A stretch of 64,000 bases of DNA, from NCBI RefSeq assembly GCF_020906515.1, contig NC_085849.1:1-64000 (forward strand). Reading direction: 5' to 3'. The notes beneath the pieces were generated by a model that saw nothing but the letters and a program-made list of their open reading frames with translations, was not told the DNA's origin and made no database searches. Position 1 is the first letter of the stretch, and each line of letters begins with the position of its first letter. The stretch comes from Vanrija pseudolonga. Taxonomy: Eukaryota; Basidiomycota; Tremellomycetes; Trichosporonales; Trichosporonaceae. This document shows positions 32,041-42,423 of the stretch, one piece after another. A program made the translations under genes and the position numbers.

Positions 32041-32654
32041 GGTCAAGAGCTGGTTCTTGTTCGCTGGTGCTGGAGCCGCGACAGAGCCTTCGTGTGTGGG
32101 GGGTCAACGGCGTCAGTTCAGCAGGTGGTTAGATATAGGAAATCAACATACGCAGCGCTGCACACACGTACTGATAGCGGATGTGGTTAACGTCCACCGA
32201 CCACCTTGGCCCCGCAATGGCGGTGGGGGCACCGACACACCTGAGCTTGGCTGCCCTGACTCACCGACCACCGAGGTTGTCACAAGCGAGCACCGAGGCA
32301 CGCCGCCGTCCAGATCCCGATACTCTTTGGCTTTCATCGGGAGGTGGCCGACGCGGTGCCCACACCGCTTGAAGACGGGTGAGTTGCCGAGCCTAGCTCC
32401 AACACACTATCTTGGAACCAGCCGTGTCGGAACATCACCAGCCTATTGTGCCGCGGAATGGATTGTGACCCTTATCATCTCACAGCTCGGTGCTAGGGTT
32501 GGCCACGTATACATAGATACAAGATACAGGTTGTCGGCGCAGCCTCCGACAGGTCCTTCGGCCGTACTGCGCCCTCGTTGGGGTCGATCAGGGGCTGCTA
32601 ACATGTGCTCCCAGGCGAGTGATAGCCCGTGGGGCCGACATGCTTGGATGGGGA
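32041..32654. other. Intergenic, 614 bp (MFS copy-2 promoter)
   Basis: Upstream of the MFS copy 2 and 3' flank of the third regulator. Contains CGG-N8-CCG at 32535-32548. No coding seen. Confidence 0.5.
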
Positions 32655-35051
32655 CTAGGATAGTGGGGCACCCGTGACGGGCCCGTACAGGTCGAGGCCG
32701 ACATTGGCAAACAGCTCGTCCATTCCGATGCCTGCGACTGCGAGCGCAAGGTTCTGCTCGCCAATGAGCGCCGGTGCCGCCCATGCTTCCCACAACTCCC
32801 TCGGCAACGTTGTAGACTGAGCCGCTGGTGCGTCCGTCGTCGGCGAGGGTCGGAAATATGGCTGCGGGCCAGGGTCAAAGGCGGAGGCTGTGAATGCTGC
32901 CTGGTTGTGGCCTTGGCCACATCCATCGCATGGACCCGTGCCGTTTGCCTTTGACATGGCGCAGCACAGTGGATCGTTGCACTCGGCACCGGCACTGGCA
33001 CTCGCATGGTGCTGCCCACCGTGCGCGTTGACATTCCCTCCGGCAGAAGGCTGGGCAGTCCATGGTACATTGCCCGGCGACGACGACACTACCAGTTTCG
33101 CTCGAGCCTGGTTTGCACAGCTGCTGAAGGCTGCCTTGAAGCGAGCGCCCCCCGGTGAGTGTTCGCAGTATTTCGACACGAACCCCTCGACCTCGGCGAC
33201 CTGGGTAAGGGCTTCGTTGCGCCAGACGACGTTGTCAAAGTTTCGCAAGTCGCCGTCCGCCTCGAGAATCGTGTAGATGAGCGTGGCGGCAACGTTGATC
33301 AAGCACAGAAACTGCAGCGTGTTGGCAGCGTCGATCCCCTTTCCTGTCAATGATGTCTGGAGTTTAACCCCGGCATACGCATGGTGACGCAGAATAGGCA
33401 TGCGCGATGCCTCGGTAGCTGGGGACAATGGCGAGGGGCGGTAGATGTTGACTTGAAGGGCGTGGTAGCACAGTTCGAAGAATGGCAAGACGGCGCCGGT
33501 GTCATCACGCGGGACCGAGGCGTACCAGTTATCGACGAGCACATGGATTCGTTGTTGGGTCTCGTGTGCGTCACCAAGTGGCGTGATGTACACGGCATCC
33601 GCAAGTATACCTGCCACCCGACGACCTGCAACAACCACCGCAAAGTAGTCGACTGGTGACAGGTAGCCCAAAAGTGGTGTCGATGTGTGAATGTGGGTGG
33701 GCAATGGCGTACTGATGAGCTGTTCGGGGATAGTGGCGGGCTGATTCAGTGCAGCCGACACCAACCTGTCGAGATTGTACACCGACCAGAAGAGTCGACG
33801 ACGGCGCTGCTGCTGCTCGGGCGTGGTGTACGACCCCGGCTCCTCCTTGTGCAAGCCAATCTCGAGGGCGAACCGAGAGGCAACACCAGACGCAATGTAC
33901 TGCGACACGCGGCCAAAGTGGAGCACCGAGTAGTTGACAAACGTTGTCAGGCCAGTGAGGCATTGCTGAGATTGTCAGTAGGTGTGAGCCAGCCAGCACC
34001 CACAAGGTCATCACCGCGGAAGACGGCGGGAAAGTGCTCCATGGCGTAATTGCACAGCGACTCGGACGTATCAGTGACCCCGCAGCCATGTCGCGACTCG
34101 AAGAGAGTGCACCCGCCGGCGAGCATCAGGAAAAGTCGATACACGCGATAATCGGGAGCCATCATGGTCTCGGGCGTGGGTGGTTGATCGCCAGAGTAGA
34201 TGTCATCGATGCTGGCGGTGTTAGCCGAGTACCGCCAAGCGCTGCTTACTCGTCCTGAATCTCCTGTCGATCGTGAATCGGGTAGAACGAGATCGTGTAG
34301 TCGAAGAAGAGGTTGACAAACTGCTCAGCGAGCTCTTTTGGTGGGTAGGCAGTGATCTTGCTCGGCGCTGGCGCCTCTGGCTCCTTCGTTTCCGCCGTGG
34401 AAGGGTTGGCCTCCGGGACACCAAGATGACGGCCAATGGCGTAGGTGAAGGAGAATCCCGTCTCAGTCTCGTTGATTAGAATCTTGCGCACGGCACGCTC
34501 GGCAAATGTCGCCGCGTTGGACATTGGAGGCGTGGCCGAGCGAGACGTCGACGACCCGACCTCGAGATCGCGAAGACGTGCCTCCAACGCGGCTATACGC
34601 TCATGCTGGGACTTGATCTCGTCCGACTGCGAATCTATCGTCTCACGCTGGACGGCATTGGTGCTGAGCAGGTTCGCAACAAAGCTATGAGGTCAGACGA
34701 GCGCATCTCAGTCGCACTTACGTCGGATGACTCGAGTCGGTGACAGGAATGTCGTAGACGCACTCGACCCCGGACCTATGGCACGCCCCGCATTCTGGAC
34801 GTTCGTGGTCACACTGGGTGGTCAGTGGAGCTCCAGATCAGCCCACGTACCTTCTTCTTCCGATGATAACACCTCTGACAGGCAACCGTCGGGTTACCGC
34901 CTATCCTCATGGACAACCGGGGCACACCAGTCGGGTGGGCTCGACGGCGTGCTCGCTTGGGAGCAGAGGTCGCAGCCGGAGTACCCTCAACTGATGCCGA
35001 GGCAGACGACGAGGATGACACTCGCGCCGGTGGTGAAGGTATTCTTTCCAT
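32655..35051 (-). CDS. Zn2Cys6 transcription factor with fungal-specific TF domain (copy 3)
   Basis: Exons 34851-35051, 34722-34813, 34250-34684, 34004-34211 and 32655-33965 encode 748 residues. Zinc cluster CQRCYHRKKK / CDHERPECGACHRSGVEC; coiled-coil-like QSDEIKSQHERIAALEARLRDLE; LAEQFVNLFFDYTISFYPI; TF domain with HFPAVFRGDDL, NYSVLHFGRVSQYIA and RRRLFWSVYNLDRLVSA; end motif GMDELFANVGLDL. The four introns are at the same positions as in copies 1 and 2. A region before the end is unusually Cys/His/Gly-rich (AECNDPLCCAMSKANGTGPC), absent from the other copies. It lies outside the symmetric block, next to MFS copy 2. Confidence 0.9.
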
Positions 35052-35867
35052 GGCGAACAAGGTGAGATGCGGGGCCGAGAAGGAAAAGAACAGTTGCCGA
35101 GGGTCAAGGCGGCATCGACGCCGAACGACGCAGCTTTATCAGAGTCGCTCTGTCGCCTGTGTGTTTGGTCAAGTACAAGGTAACAGGACTCCTGCACCAA
35201 AGTGGAGTCATGGCCGGAATATCCGGCGGTGCAGTGCATCAATGGGGTTGGAGTGAGGGAGATTGAAGGGAGATGAGGTGTGCACCTCACCACCATTGCC
35301 AAGCACAGAGTGCAGATTTCGGGACGGGCGGCACGCGTGCCGCCAGCCATGGCTAAGTGCCAGTGGTATCGCTCGGAGCAGGCCTGGGCCGAGCCCCGAG
35401 GCTGGATCATGTCCCTGCCTCCAAGCGAGACGGTGGGTGTCAGACTCTGGAGGCTCAGGGCCGAGGACGGCCTCCTTGCCAACATGGACATCCGGCAGCT
35501 ATCCCTTGGGCAAACTCATCCACTGGGGGGAGTCGAGATCGGTCATGATATTATCAACGGCCCGAACGAAGGTGGGTGGGCAAGGGCAAGCCTCGGGGAG
35601 TGGGCACGTCCCGGTAGACAGCGAAGGGCCACACCGTCGTCGGCGCGGAGAGCGACCGCAGGTCAAGAGATCTATCTCTTGGGCATACACCGAACAAGAA
35701 AACGAATACATACATATGCTACAAACCGTTTCCACAACGCCATTGGTCTTTGACACAGAACGGCCCAATCCAGCACGTCTCAGTTGGGAGAGTATGGGGG
35801 CAGGCGTTCGCGTCTGGGATCTGTGTTCGCTCGACTTGATCATCAGCCCTCTTGCGTGGTAATTCAC
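35052..35867. other. Intergenic, 816 bp (copy-3 regulator promoter)
   Basis: Contains two palindromes: CCGGAATATCCGG near 35215 (CGG-N5-CCG) and the longer one at 35327-35344 (CGG-N8-CCG). A 199-codon plus-strand ORF (35263-35862) has no recognisable product and is treated as chance. Confidence 0.5.
35327..35344. promoter_or_regulatory. Perfect 18-bp palindrome with CGG-N8-CCG core
   Basis: GGCGGCACGCGTGCCGCC is its own reverse complement. The inverted CGG triplets are spaced by 8 bases, as in the other promoters of this cluster; a good candidate Zn2Cys6 site about 280 bp upstream of the third regulator. Confidence 0.4.
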
Positions 35868-36421
35868 TCACGGCTCTGATAGCTCGGCGCCGTCCAGCGG
35901 TGATCTGGACCAGAGCGGCTGCTTGCCCTGACTCGAGCCGGACGACGACGACGCGCTCCGGTCGCGTTGGTCGTGGTCTGCCATTAGCAGGAATCCTGAC
36001 TTGCCCTCACAGTCAAGGGTTGCGAGAGGGTAGTCGCCCGTGCCATCCTTGACTCCGGGCTTGTCGCTTCGGCTGCGTTGCAGACTCGGCAGAGGTAACT
36101 GCGGTCCCTGTCCCCGTTCGCACCGAGCGCGCTGCCCCTCGGCGCGCTTCTCGCGCCGCCATTTGAGGTAGAGATACACTCCGCCAGCGATGGAGGCAAG
36201 AGTGAAGACGATAATAAGGACGCAAGCAACCTGAACGGGTGAGAATGCAGTACAGTAGTGTGTGGAGAGCTGCGCAATAGGCTGGCATGCCCCCGGGCTA
36301 CACTCACTATCAAACCGGCCGCCATCTGGGCCTTCTTTGATGGGCCTGCATGGTGCCCCGTGTGCGAAGCAGCCGGCGTGCTCCCGATGCTCACAGTGAT
36401 GGTTGTGGCTGCTAGATCCAT
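35868..36421 (-). CDS. Small single-pass membrane protein
   Basis: Exons 36308-36421 and 35868-36230 (77-nt intron) encode 158 residues. The first 38 residues are Thr/Ser/His-rich, and the intron junction leads into one hydrophobic helix (VACVLIIVFTLASIAGGVYLYL) with a stop-transfer sequence KWRREKRAEGQR, then a Ser/Arg-rich tail of about 100 residues. No signal peptide is seen, so the topology would be N-out/C-in of the kind found in fungal wall-stress or mid2-like sensors; that comparison rests only on layout. The ATG chosen (MDLAATTITV) may not be the true start if an upstream exon with a signal peptide exists. Function unknown. Confidence 0.6.
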
Positions 36422-36895
36422 GAGATGGGCGTTGCTCAAAGTCAAGAGGGGAGCAACGGATTCATGGCTCTAACATCACTGAGCTTTAGCTGGGCGACCA
36501 TGTGATGGTGCTATTTGCAGGTTGCATACGGTGGGAAGATCTCTTGGGAGCTTGGGTCGGGAGCGGTGGTGGGATGGCCGAGGTCCGGGTGGGTCCCTTC
36601 TGGACAGCGGCGACTTGCAGTACACACCATTGCTCGGCGTTCCCGCTTCACAAACAAATAGGCGTGCCACACAAGGCGGGCTGCTCCGCGCTGGCCTTTT
36701 GCACTCCTTCTCCTTCGATGACCTTTGATACGATTCACTCATGCTCGGAACATACGTGTTGGTCCACAGCTGACTTCTTATCGATTTCATAAACATCTCG
36801 GACGTGACCAGCACGCCAGTATCGAAAACACACTACGGAGCTGGTATCTTCACAACATGGGGTATCGAGTTTCCACTAATGCCAATCTCTGCCGT
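36422..36895. other. Intergenic, 474 bp
   Basis: Between two minus-strand genes. Small overlapping ORFs only; nothing recognised. Confidence 0.5.
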
Positions 36896-39033
36896 TCAAC
36901 TGAAGAGAGCCGGCCGAGCAGCACGCTTGTGGCGCCGGCTAGGTGGGCACTTCTTTTTAGCTGCCTTGTCGGTGGTTGGACTCGGCAGGGCCGATGCAGT
37001 TGGAGCATCCGACACAGGTGCCGCCGATCCAGTCAGTGAGAGGGAGGAGGAGGCAGATGCCAGCGTTGATGTCGTCTGTACCACCGATGCCGTCGCCTTC
37101 ACCGACGCGGGGACTGTGCCGAGAGCGGTTGGTTCGACTGACGCGGTCGAGTTGACCGATGTGGACGTGGCGATCGGCTTGGCAGAGGACCCCGCGGCCG
37201 TCGTGTTCGCCGCTGCATTCAGTCCACCAGCGCTGTACTGTCCAGGTCCACCCTCAGCGCACGGCAGAACAATGTCGTGGTTGATGCCGCCAATGGTACA
37301 AAAGACCAAGGGCTTTTTGGAGCTTTCGGTCGTTGTCTCTGGTGGCGGTGGAGCCTCGGTGGGTGTTGGGGTTGGTGCGGGGTCATTCGGGCAAGGAAAC
37401 CAGAAGGGGATGCCTTCCGGACGGAGGTTGCACATCTCCCGTGAGGTGGTTGTTGTCGGCGTAGGTTCCTGGGTGGACTCGGTCGTGGGCGTCGGCTCTG
37501 GCGTGGGTGTGGGCTCTGGTGAAGGGGATGGTGACTGGACCGTCTTTGGCTCTGGGGTGTCTGTCGGCGGGGCTGGGATCTCGGTCGAGGTCGGTGGTGG
37601 CGGTTCAGAGGACGACTCGGTGGTCGGCGCATAGGTGGATGTCGACGGTGCCGGCGATTCGGAGCTCGAGGTCAGCTCAGTCGAAGAGACCAGCTCGCTG
37701 GATGTGGGTTGGTCGCTCGATGTAGGCTGTTCTGTGGAGCTTGACTGATCGGTAGAGGCGGGCTGCTCGCTCGAGGTGGTAGGTGCTTGAGTGGTGGGTG
37801 TCGGTTCCGTGGTTGGGGCGTTCGACGTGGTCGAGGGCTGCTCGGAAGGTGACTCGCTTGGAGCTTCGGTGGCTGGTGGCGAGGAAGTGGCAGGCTGCTC
37901 CTCAGTGGTCACAGCAGGTGACGGTTGAGGTGAAGTTTCACTGCTGCTGTCGCCTCCGCCGCCATTGCCGTTGTTATCGTTGTTCCCTCCCCCGACGCCG
38001 GTGACACCGGAACCCCCATCGCCGCCAGGGCGACAGAGACCCGAGATGATGCAGGCAGCCGCCGCGCCTCCTGCTCCTGCCTCTGCCCCCGCACCCCCTG
38101 CGGCGGCTCCACCAGCTCCAGCGGCACTACCACCTGGCCCAGCTGGGGTGTTGCCTCCCGGGCTGGGGGTGTTGCTGCCGCTGTTCGGGGCTGGAGCGCC
38201 GCCTCCACCGCCTGGGGGTGGTGGTGGTGTCCCACCGCCGCCACCGCCGTTATTACCGTTGCTGTTGTTATTGCTGTTGTCGTTGTTGTTGTTGCCTGAA
38301 GGCGTCGGCCGCGGGCGGTTCGTACCCCCACTTTGGCTCGGCGTCGGCTGCTGAGAAGGTGACTGTGACTGCGGCTGAGCAGGAGGGTTCGCAGGACCTT
38401 GGTTGGGAAGATTGTCGGGGTTCTCCATGCCCGTCACACCTGGGCCACGGTCGGGCAATGGGCGTTCATTGGCGGCGGTTCTCATGGTGTTGATCCTCTG
38501 GAACGTATCGTAACCGAGTTGGTTGAGCTGCTCGACCCAATCTTCAGCGAGATTCTGCTCTGCATCGGTAAACCTATTGTCATTCGCCTCGTCTTGGATG
38601 GTGGCGACAATGCCGTTCACCAGTCGATACATTCGTTCTAGTTGTTGCCGATTGGTCGTCTGGGTTTGTCCATGCAGTGTATTGAACATGTTTTGGAGAC
38701 CCTGGTCAGTGGGCGGAAAGCCTGCCAGGCTGAGAAGAGACCTGACAAGGTAGCGAATATCGCCTGGCACAATGGTAGGGGCGCTCCATGTTTCTCTTAG
38801 CCTGTCGTGGGTCGGGACCTGGGCGTCTTCAAGAGGCAGCGTAACTCGCAGTGCACTTGTGATGAGTATGGGCCGAAGCGGTGGACTCACATGGACTGGG
38901 GTGAGTCTGCCGCTTCCACGATGTGCCCCTTGTCAAGGCGTGAGGCGACATCGACCTCTCGGTCCTGGCCAAGAGGCCGGCAAGCCACCAGTAGAGCCTG
39001 AACGGCGAGCAAGAGGGGGATGATTCTGACCAT
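36896..39033 (-). CDS. Secreted mucin-like Ser/Thr/Pro-rich protein (paralogue 1)
   Basis: Exons 38891-39033 and 36896-38855 (35-nt intron) encode 700 residues. A signal peptide is clear (MVRIIPLLLAVQALLVACRP). About 140 residues of ordered-looking sequence follow, then an Asn/Gln/Pro/Gly low-complexity belt, an Ala/Gly-rich segment ending in AACIISGLC, a long Ser/Thr/Pro stretch with SSEQP/STDQ-type repeats likely to be O-glycosylated, and two small modules with two cysteines each (MCNLRPEGIPFWFPC and FCTIGGINHDIVLPC). The end is basic, KKKCPPSRRHKR. There is no GPI signal, so it is probably secreted or bound non-covalently in the wall. No family is recognised; it is clearly a tandem paralogue of the gene at 40148-42423. 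Confidence 0.85.
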
Positions 39034-40147
39034 TGCGAGGATTTGGGGGGACTCTCACCCCGGCGCGACGCGGCCTTTATGACCTGGGGAGTCTGTCGCA
39101 TCCCACAAAAATCTTGGATCCCCTCTCATCCTCGCATAGATGTTGCACTGGTGAGAGGTGAACAAGGCAGCACGTCGCGACCCGACGCGTCTGAACCCCT
39201 TGCCCTCGCTGGGCGAGGAACATGTAAACACTGTCCGTCAACACGAGTGTAACGGCATTAGGTCCTCTTTTCTCGACATGTTGTTATCTTGACAACGGCT
39301 AGTGTGCGTGCTATGCCTTCCGTTGCTACCACAAAGCCCACCATGAACACCAGTTGCCCCTCGCTCGCGTCGTGACGACATGTTACCCCTCCCCAGTCTA
39401 TTCCGTAAGTATCTCTGACGCTGTGCCTAGAGCTGGGGGTCACGCGTCTGCTTTTCTTGTGGGTACACAACGCGTTCTTGTACGCCAGCCCCTCACCTCG
39501 ATGCGCAAGTCATGCTAACTGTCCGGCTTAAATCCTGCGTACTCAGTCGACGTCCTCACATAGAAAGTCCAGCCGGTAAGAGCCTTCTCGTCGTGCTCGC
39601 GTGGATCAGCCCCAAAGCCAGACATGTGTCGTCGACGGGAGTGTTTGTGGATCGAGCATGATAGGGTTTGGCCCCGCCTGCATGGCCGAGGGGTAGCGTT
39701 CGATCCGTTTGGGAGACTCAAAGTCAGTCACGGTCCAGATCTTGGCCATGACCGCAGGCTTTAAAGTTTGAGACGAGACAGCCGGGGACCCACAAGGAGA
39801 GTGGTCAAGCGCACTCGCCGCGGTCAGTGTGAGGCGACACGCAGACGGGGGCTTCGCAGTCATACGCAACGGCGCCTGGTAACGGCGGCCGCTGGGGTAT
39901 GAAATGGAGATACAGCCGTGCATGCATGGTGGTAAGCTATAGGCGTGGTGGCCAAACCTCAGTCCCCGCAGGGATTACGTCTGAGCCGATGGTCACCGCT
40001 CCCTCACCCATCCGTCCAGGCTTCTGAAACATTTCATTCAAGTCTTGCCGTCACCAGGACCCGCTGCTTTACAAACGCACTACGAAATGGGTATCTTGAC
40101 AACTTGTGCTTGGTACAACGGGTGCGAAGAATCAGGTATCTCGGCGA
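39034..40147. other. Intergenic, 1.1 kb with blocks shared with 42424-42900
   Basis: Upstream region of mucin-like gene 1. Blocks at 39184-39235, 39275-39306 and 39368-39387 recur in the same order upstream of mucin-like gene 2. A segment at 39729-39779 recurs in inverted orientation at 42827-42878. A minus-strand open stretch (39923 to about 39515) reads like a broken coding fragment (SSQTLKPAVMAKIWTV...) but needs a frame change. Confidence 0.55.
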
Positions 40148-42423
40148 TCAGCCGGGGGGCGCCGGCCGCGGCACGCGTTTGTGACGGCGGCGGGGCGGGC
40201 ACTTCTTCTTGCCAGGCTTGCTGGTGGTTACTGAGGGGCTCGGCGCGGGCGACACTGGGGTCGGAGACTGGGTGACCGGTGCTGCTGACGCAGTGGGCGC
40301 AGCAGATGACGATGAGGATGGGACCGCCGTTGTCATCGGGCTCACCGATACGGTCGCTATGACGGAGGGCGTTGGGGTGGTGGGCACGACTTGGACGGAC
40401 GTCGTCGAGTTAGTGACGGCTGCTGTCTTGATGGTGGCATTGGATGGTGCTGCGTTGAGTCCTGCAGGAGGGGTGTACTCTCCCGCCCCCGGGCCACCCT
40501 TGCCGCACGGTATCACGATGTCGTGGTTGACGCCACCAATGGTACAGAAGTAGATGGGCTCCTTGGAGCTTTGGGTGGTTGTCTCGGGTGGCGCTGGAGC
40601 TTCGGTAGGCGTGGGCGACGGCGACTCTGTGGCAGGGGACCCACCACCGGGCGAACAGGGCACCCAATGGGGGATGCCATCGGGGGCACCATTGTTGCAC
40701 AGCTGCACGCCGTTGGCTGACGTGGTGGTTTCAGCTGGTGCCAGGGTGGGAGCCGGCGTGGTCGTAGGAGGTGGGATGTCACCGCAAGGAACATAGAACG
40801 GGACCATGCCCTCGGGACGGCCGTTGCACATCTCGATAGAAGTGGTCGTCGTTGGGGCGGGCTCAGATGTCGAGGATGTCTCCGGCGGCTGGGTGGTCGG
40901 CGACTGGGTCACCTCCACGCCCGGCTCCAGGGAGGCGGTCGAGGTTGGCTCCTGTGACGAAGTGGGTGGCGCGGGCGCTTCGCTAGACGTCGACGGCGGG
41001 GGCTGCTCGCTGGACGTGGGCTGCTCGACGGAGGAGGATTGCTCTGTCGAGGACGGCTGCTCAGAAGAGGTGGTAGGTTCCTGAGTGGTTGTGGGTTCCT
41101 CGGTCGTAGTGGGGGCGGGCTGCACCGAGGATGACTCCGGGGGAGCGGCAGACGGGGTCGGCTCAGGTGTAGTCGTGGGTGCTGAGCCTTGGTCATTCCC
41201 CTGCGTCGGCTCGCTGCCGCTGCCACTGATGTTATTGTCGTTGTTGTTGTTGTTGTTATTGTTGTTATTGTTGTTGTCGCTGCCACCGCCTCCACCGGGC
41301 ACGTTGATCCCACCGTTATTGTCTCCAGGAGTACACTTCCCGGAGAGGATGCAGGCAGCTACGCCTACTCCGGCCGCTCCTGCTCCAGCTCCCTCGGCGG
41401 CCCCTGCCCCGCCGGCGGCCGCACCACCAGCAGGGTTGGCCCCAGCTGGAGTGTTGCCGCCAGGGGTACTACCACCTGGGCTCGGGGTGTTGCCGCCTCC
41501 GGGGGGAGGTGTTCCGCCAGGGGTTGCCCCGCCGGCTGGCGGCACGCCACCAGCAACCGGAGCATTGCCGCCGCCGCCACCATTCGTGTTGCCGTTGGTG
41601 TTGTCAGGATTGTTGGTGTTGTCGGGATTGTTGTTGTTGTCATTGTTGTTGGGAGTGGGCTGCGGATTGTTGCCAGTCGGCGTCGGCGCGCTTGGCGTCG
41701 GCGCGTCCGGTGTTCCCTGCGGAGCGGGACCTTGGTTGGGGGCTTGATTGGGGGCCTCGGGCGTGAAGTCGGGGGCCTCCATCCCAGTGGTGTTTGGCCC
41801 TTCGGGCAACTGCGACAGACCATCAAACACCCTGTAGATGTTAAGGAAGTTTCGATACGAATTACTGAGGTCCTCGAGTGCCAACACGTAATTGCTGGCA
41901 GTGGTTGTAACGCCCGCCGGCAACTTGCCAGCGTCGATTGTCGCCTGGATAACGGCACGAACGCCGTTCGTAAGCCGCCATACTCGCTGGAGTTGCACGC
42001 GGGTCGCCCTGCTCTTCTGACCTTGGAGCTGCGCCCTCAGGTCGACGAAAATGTTGCGCAAGTCGCCCTGTGTGGGTGGCCAGACCGCGTTCTGATTAAA
42101 TATCCCGCGGATGGCGTCTCGGAGATCAAATGGGACGTTGGCCGGGATGGTCCATTGGAATCCCTGTCGCTTGGCATTGACGACTGTGTCCTTGTGTTCA
42201 TGAGGAGCGGGACCCGAGGGCGGGACGCTATCGCTATCAATAAGGCTCCATTTACGAGCAGCTGGATACAGTTGACTCACATGAGCCCCTGCAGGACTGC
42301 AGTCTTGAGTAGGTCTGCCTGGTCTGGTTGAAGGACCACATTGAGATTGCGCGGTGGCACAAGAGGTCGGCCAGCAACCAACAAGGCCTGGAGAGCGACC
42401 AGGATGGCGAGGATTCTGATCAT
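40148..42423 (-). CDS. Secreted mucin-like Ser/Thr/Pro-rich protein (paralogue 2)
   Basis: Exons 42281-42423 and 40148-42233 encode about 742 residues (the acceptor could be off by one base). Signal peptide MIRILAILVALQALLVAGRP matches paralogue 1. It has the same layout: about 160 ordered residues, a Pro/Gln/Asn belt with poly-Asn, an Ala/Gly segment ending AACILSGKC, Ser/Thr/Pro repeats with SSEQPSSTEQ-like units, and Cys modules. There are three modules here, not two: MCNGRPEGMVPFYVPC, LCNNGAPDGIPHWVPC and FCTIGGVNHDIVIPC. The end KKKCPPRRRHKR is also conserved. The intron lies at the same place and phase as in paralogue 1. The poly-Asn codons form a trinucleotide tract near 41230-41280 that may vary in length between strains. 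Confidence 0.85.

Noticed and set aside
35263-35862. 199-codon plus-strand ORF upstream of the third regulator
   Set aside because: No recognisable content; it includes the palindromic sites and ends against the convergent small membrane-protein gene.
41230-41290. Trinucleotide repeat as a separate repeat element
   Set aside because: It is the poly-Asn coding tract of mucin-like paralogue 2 and is described there.
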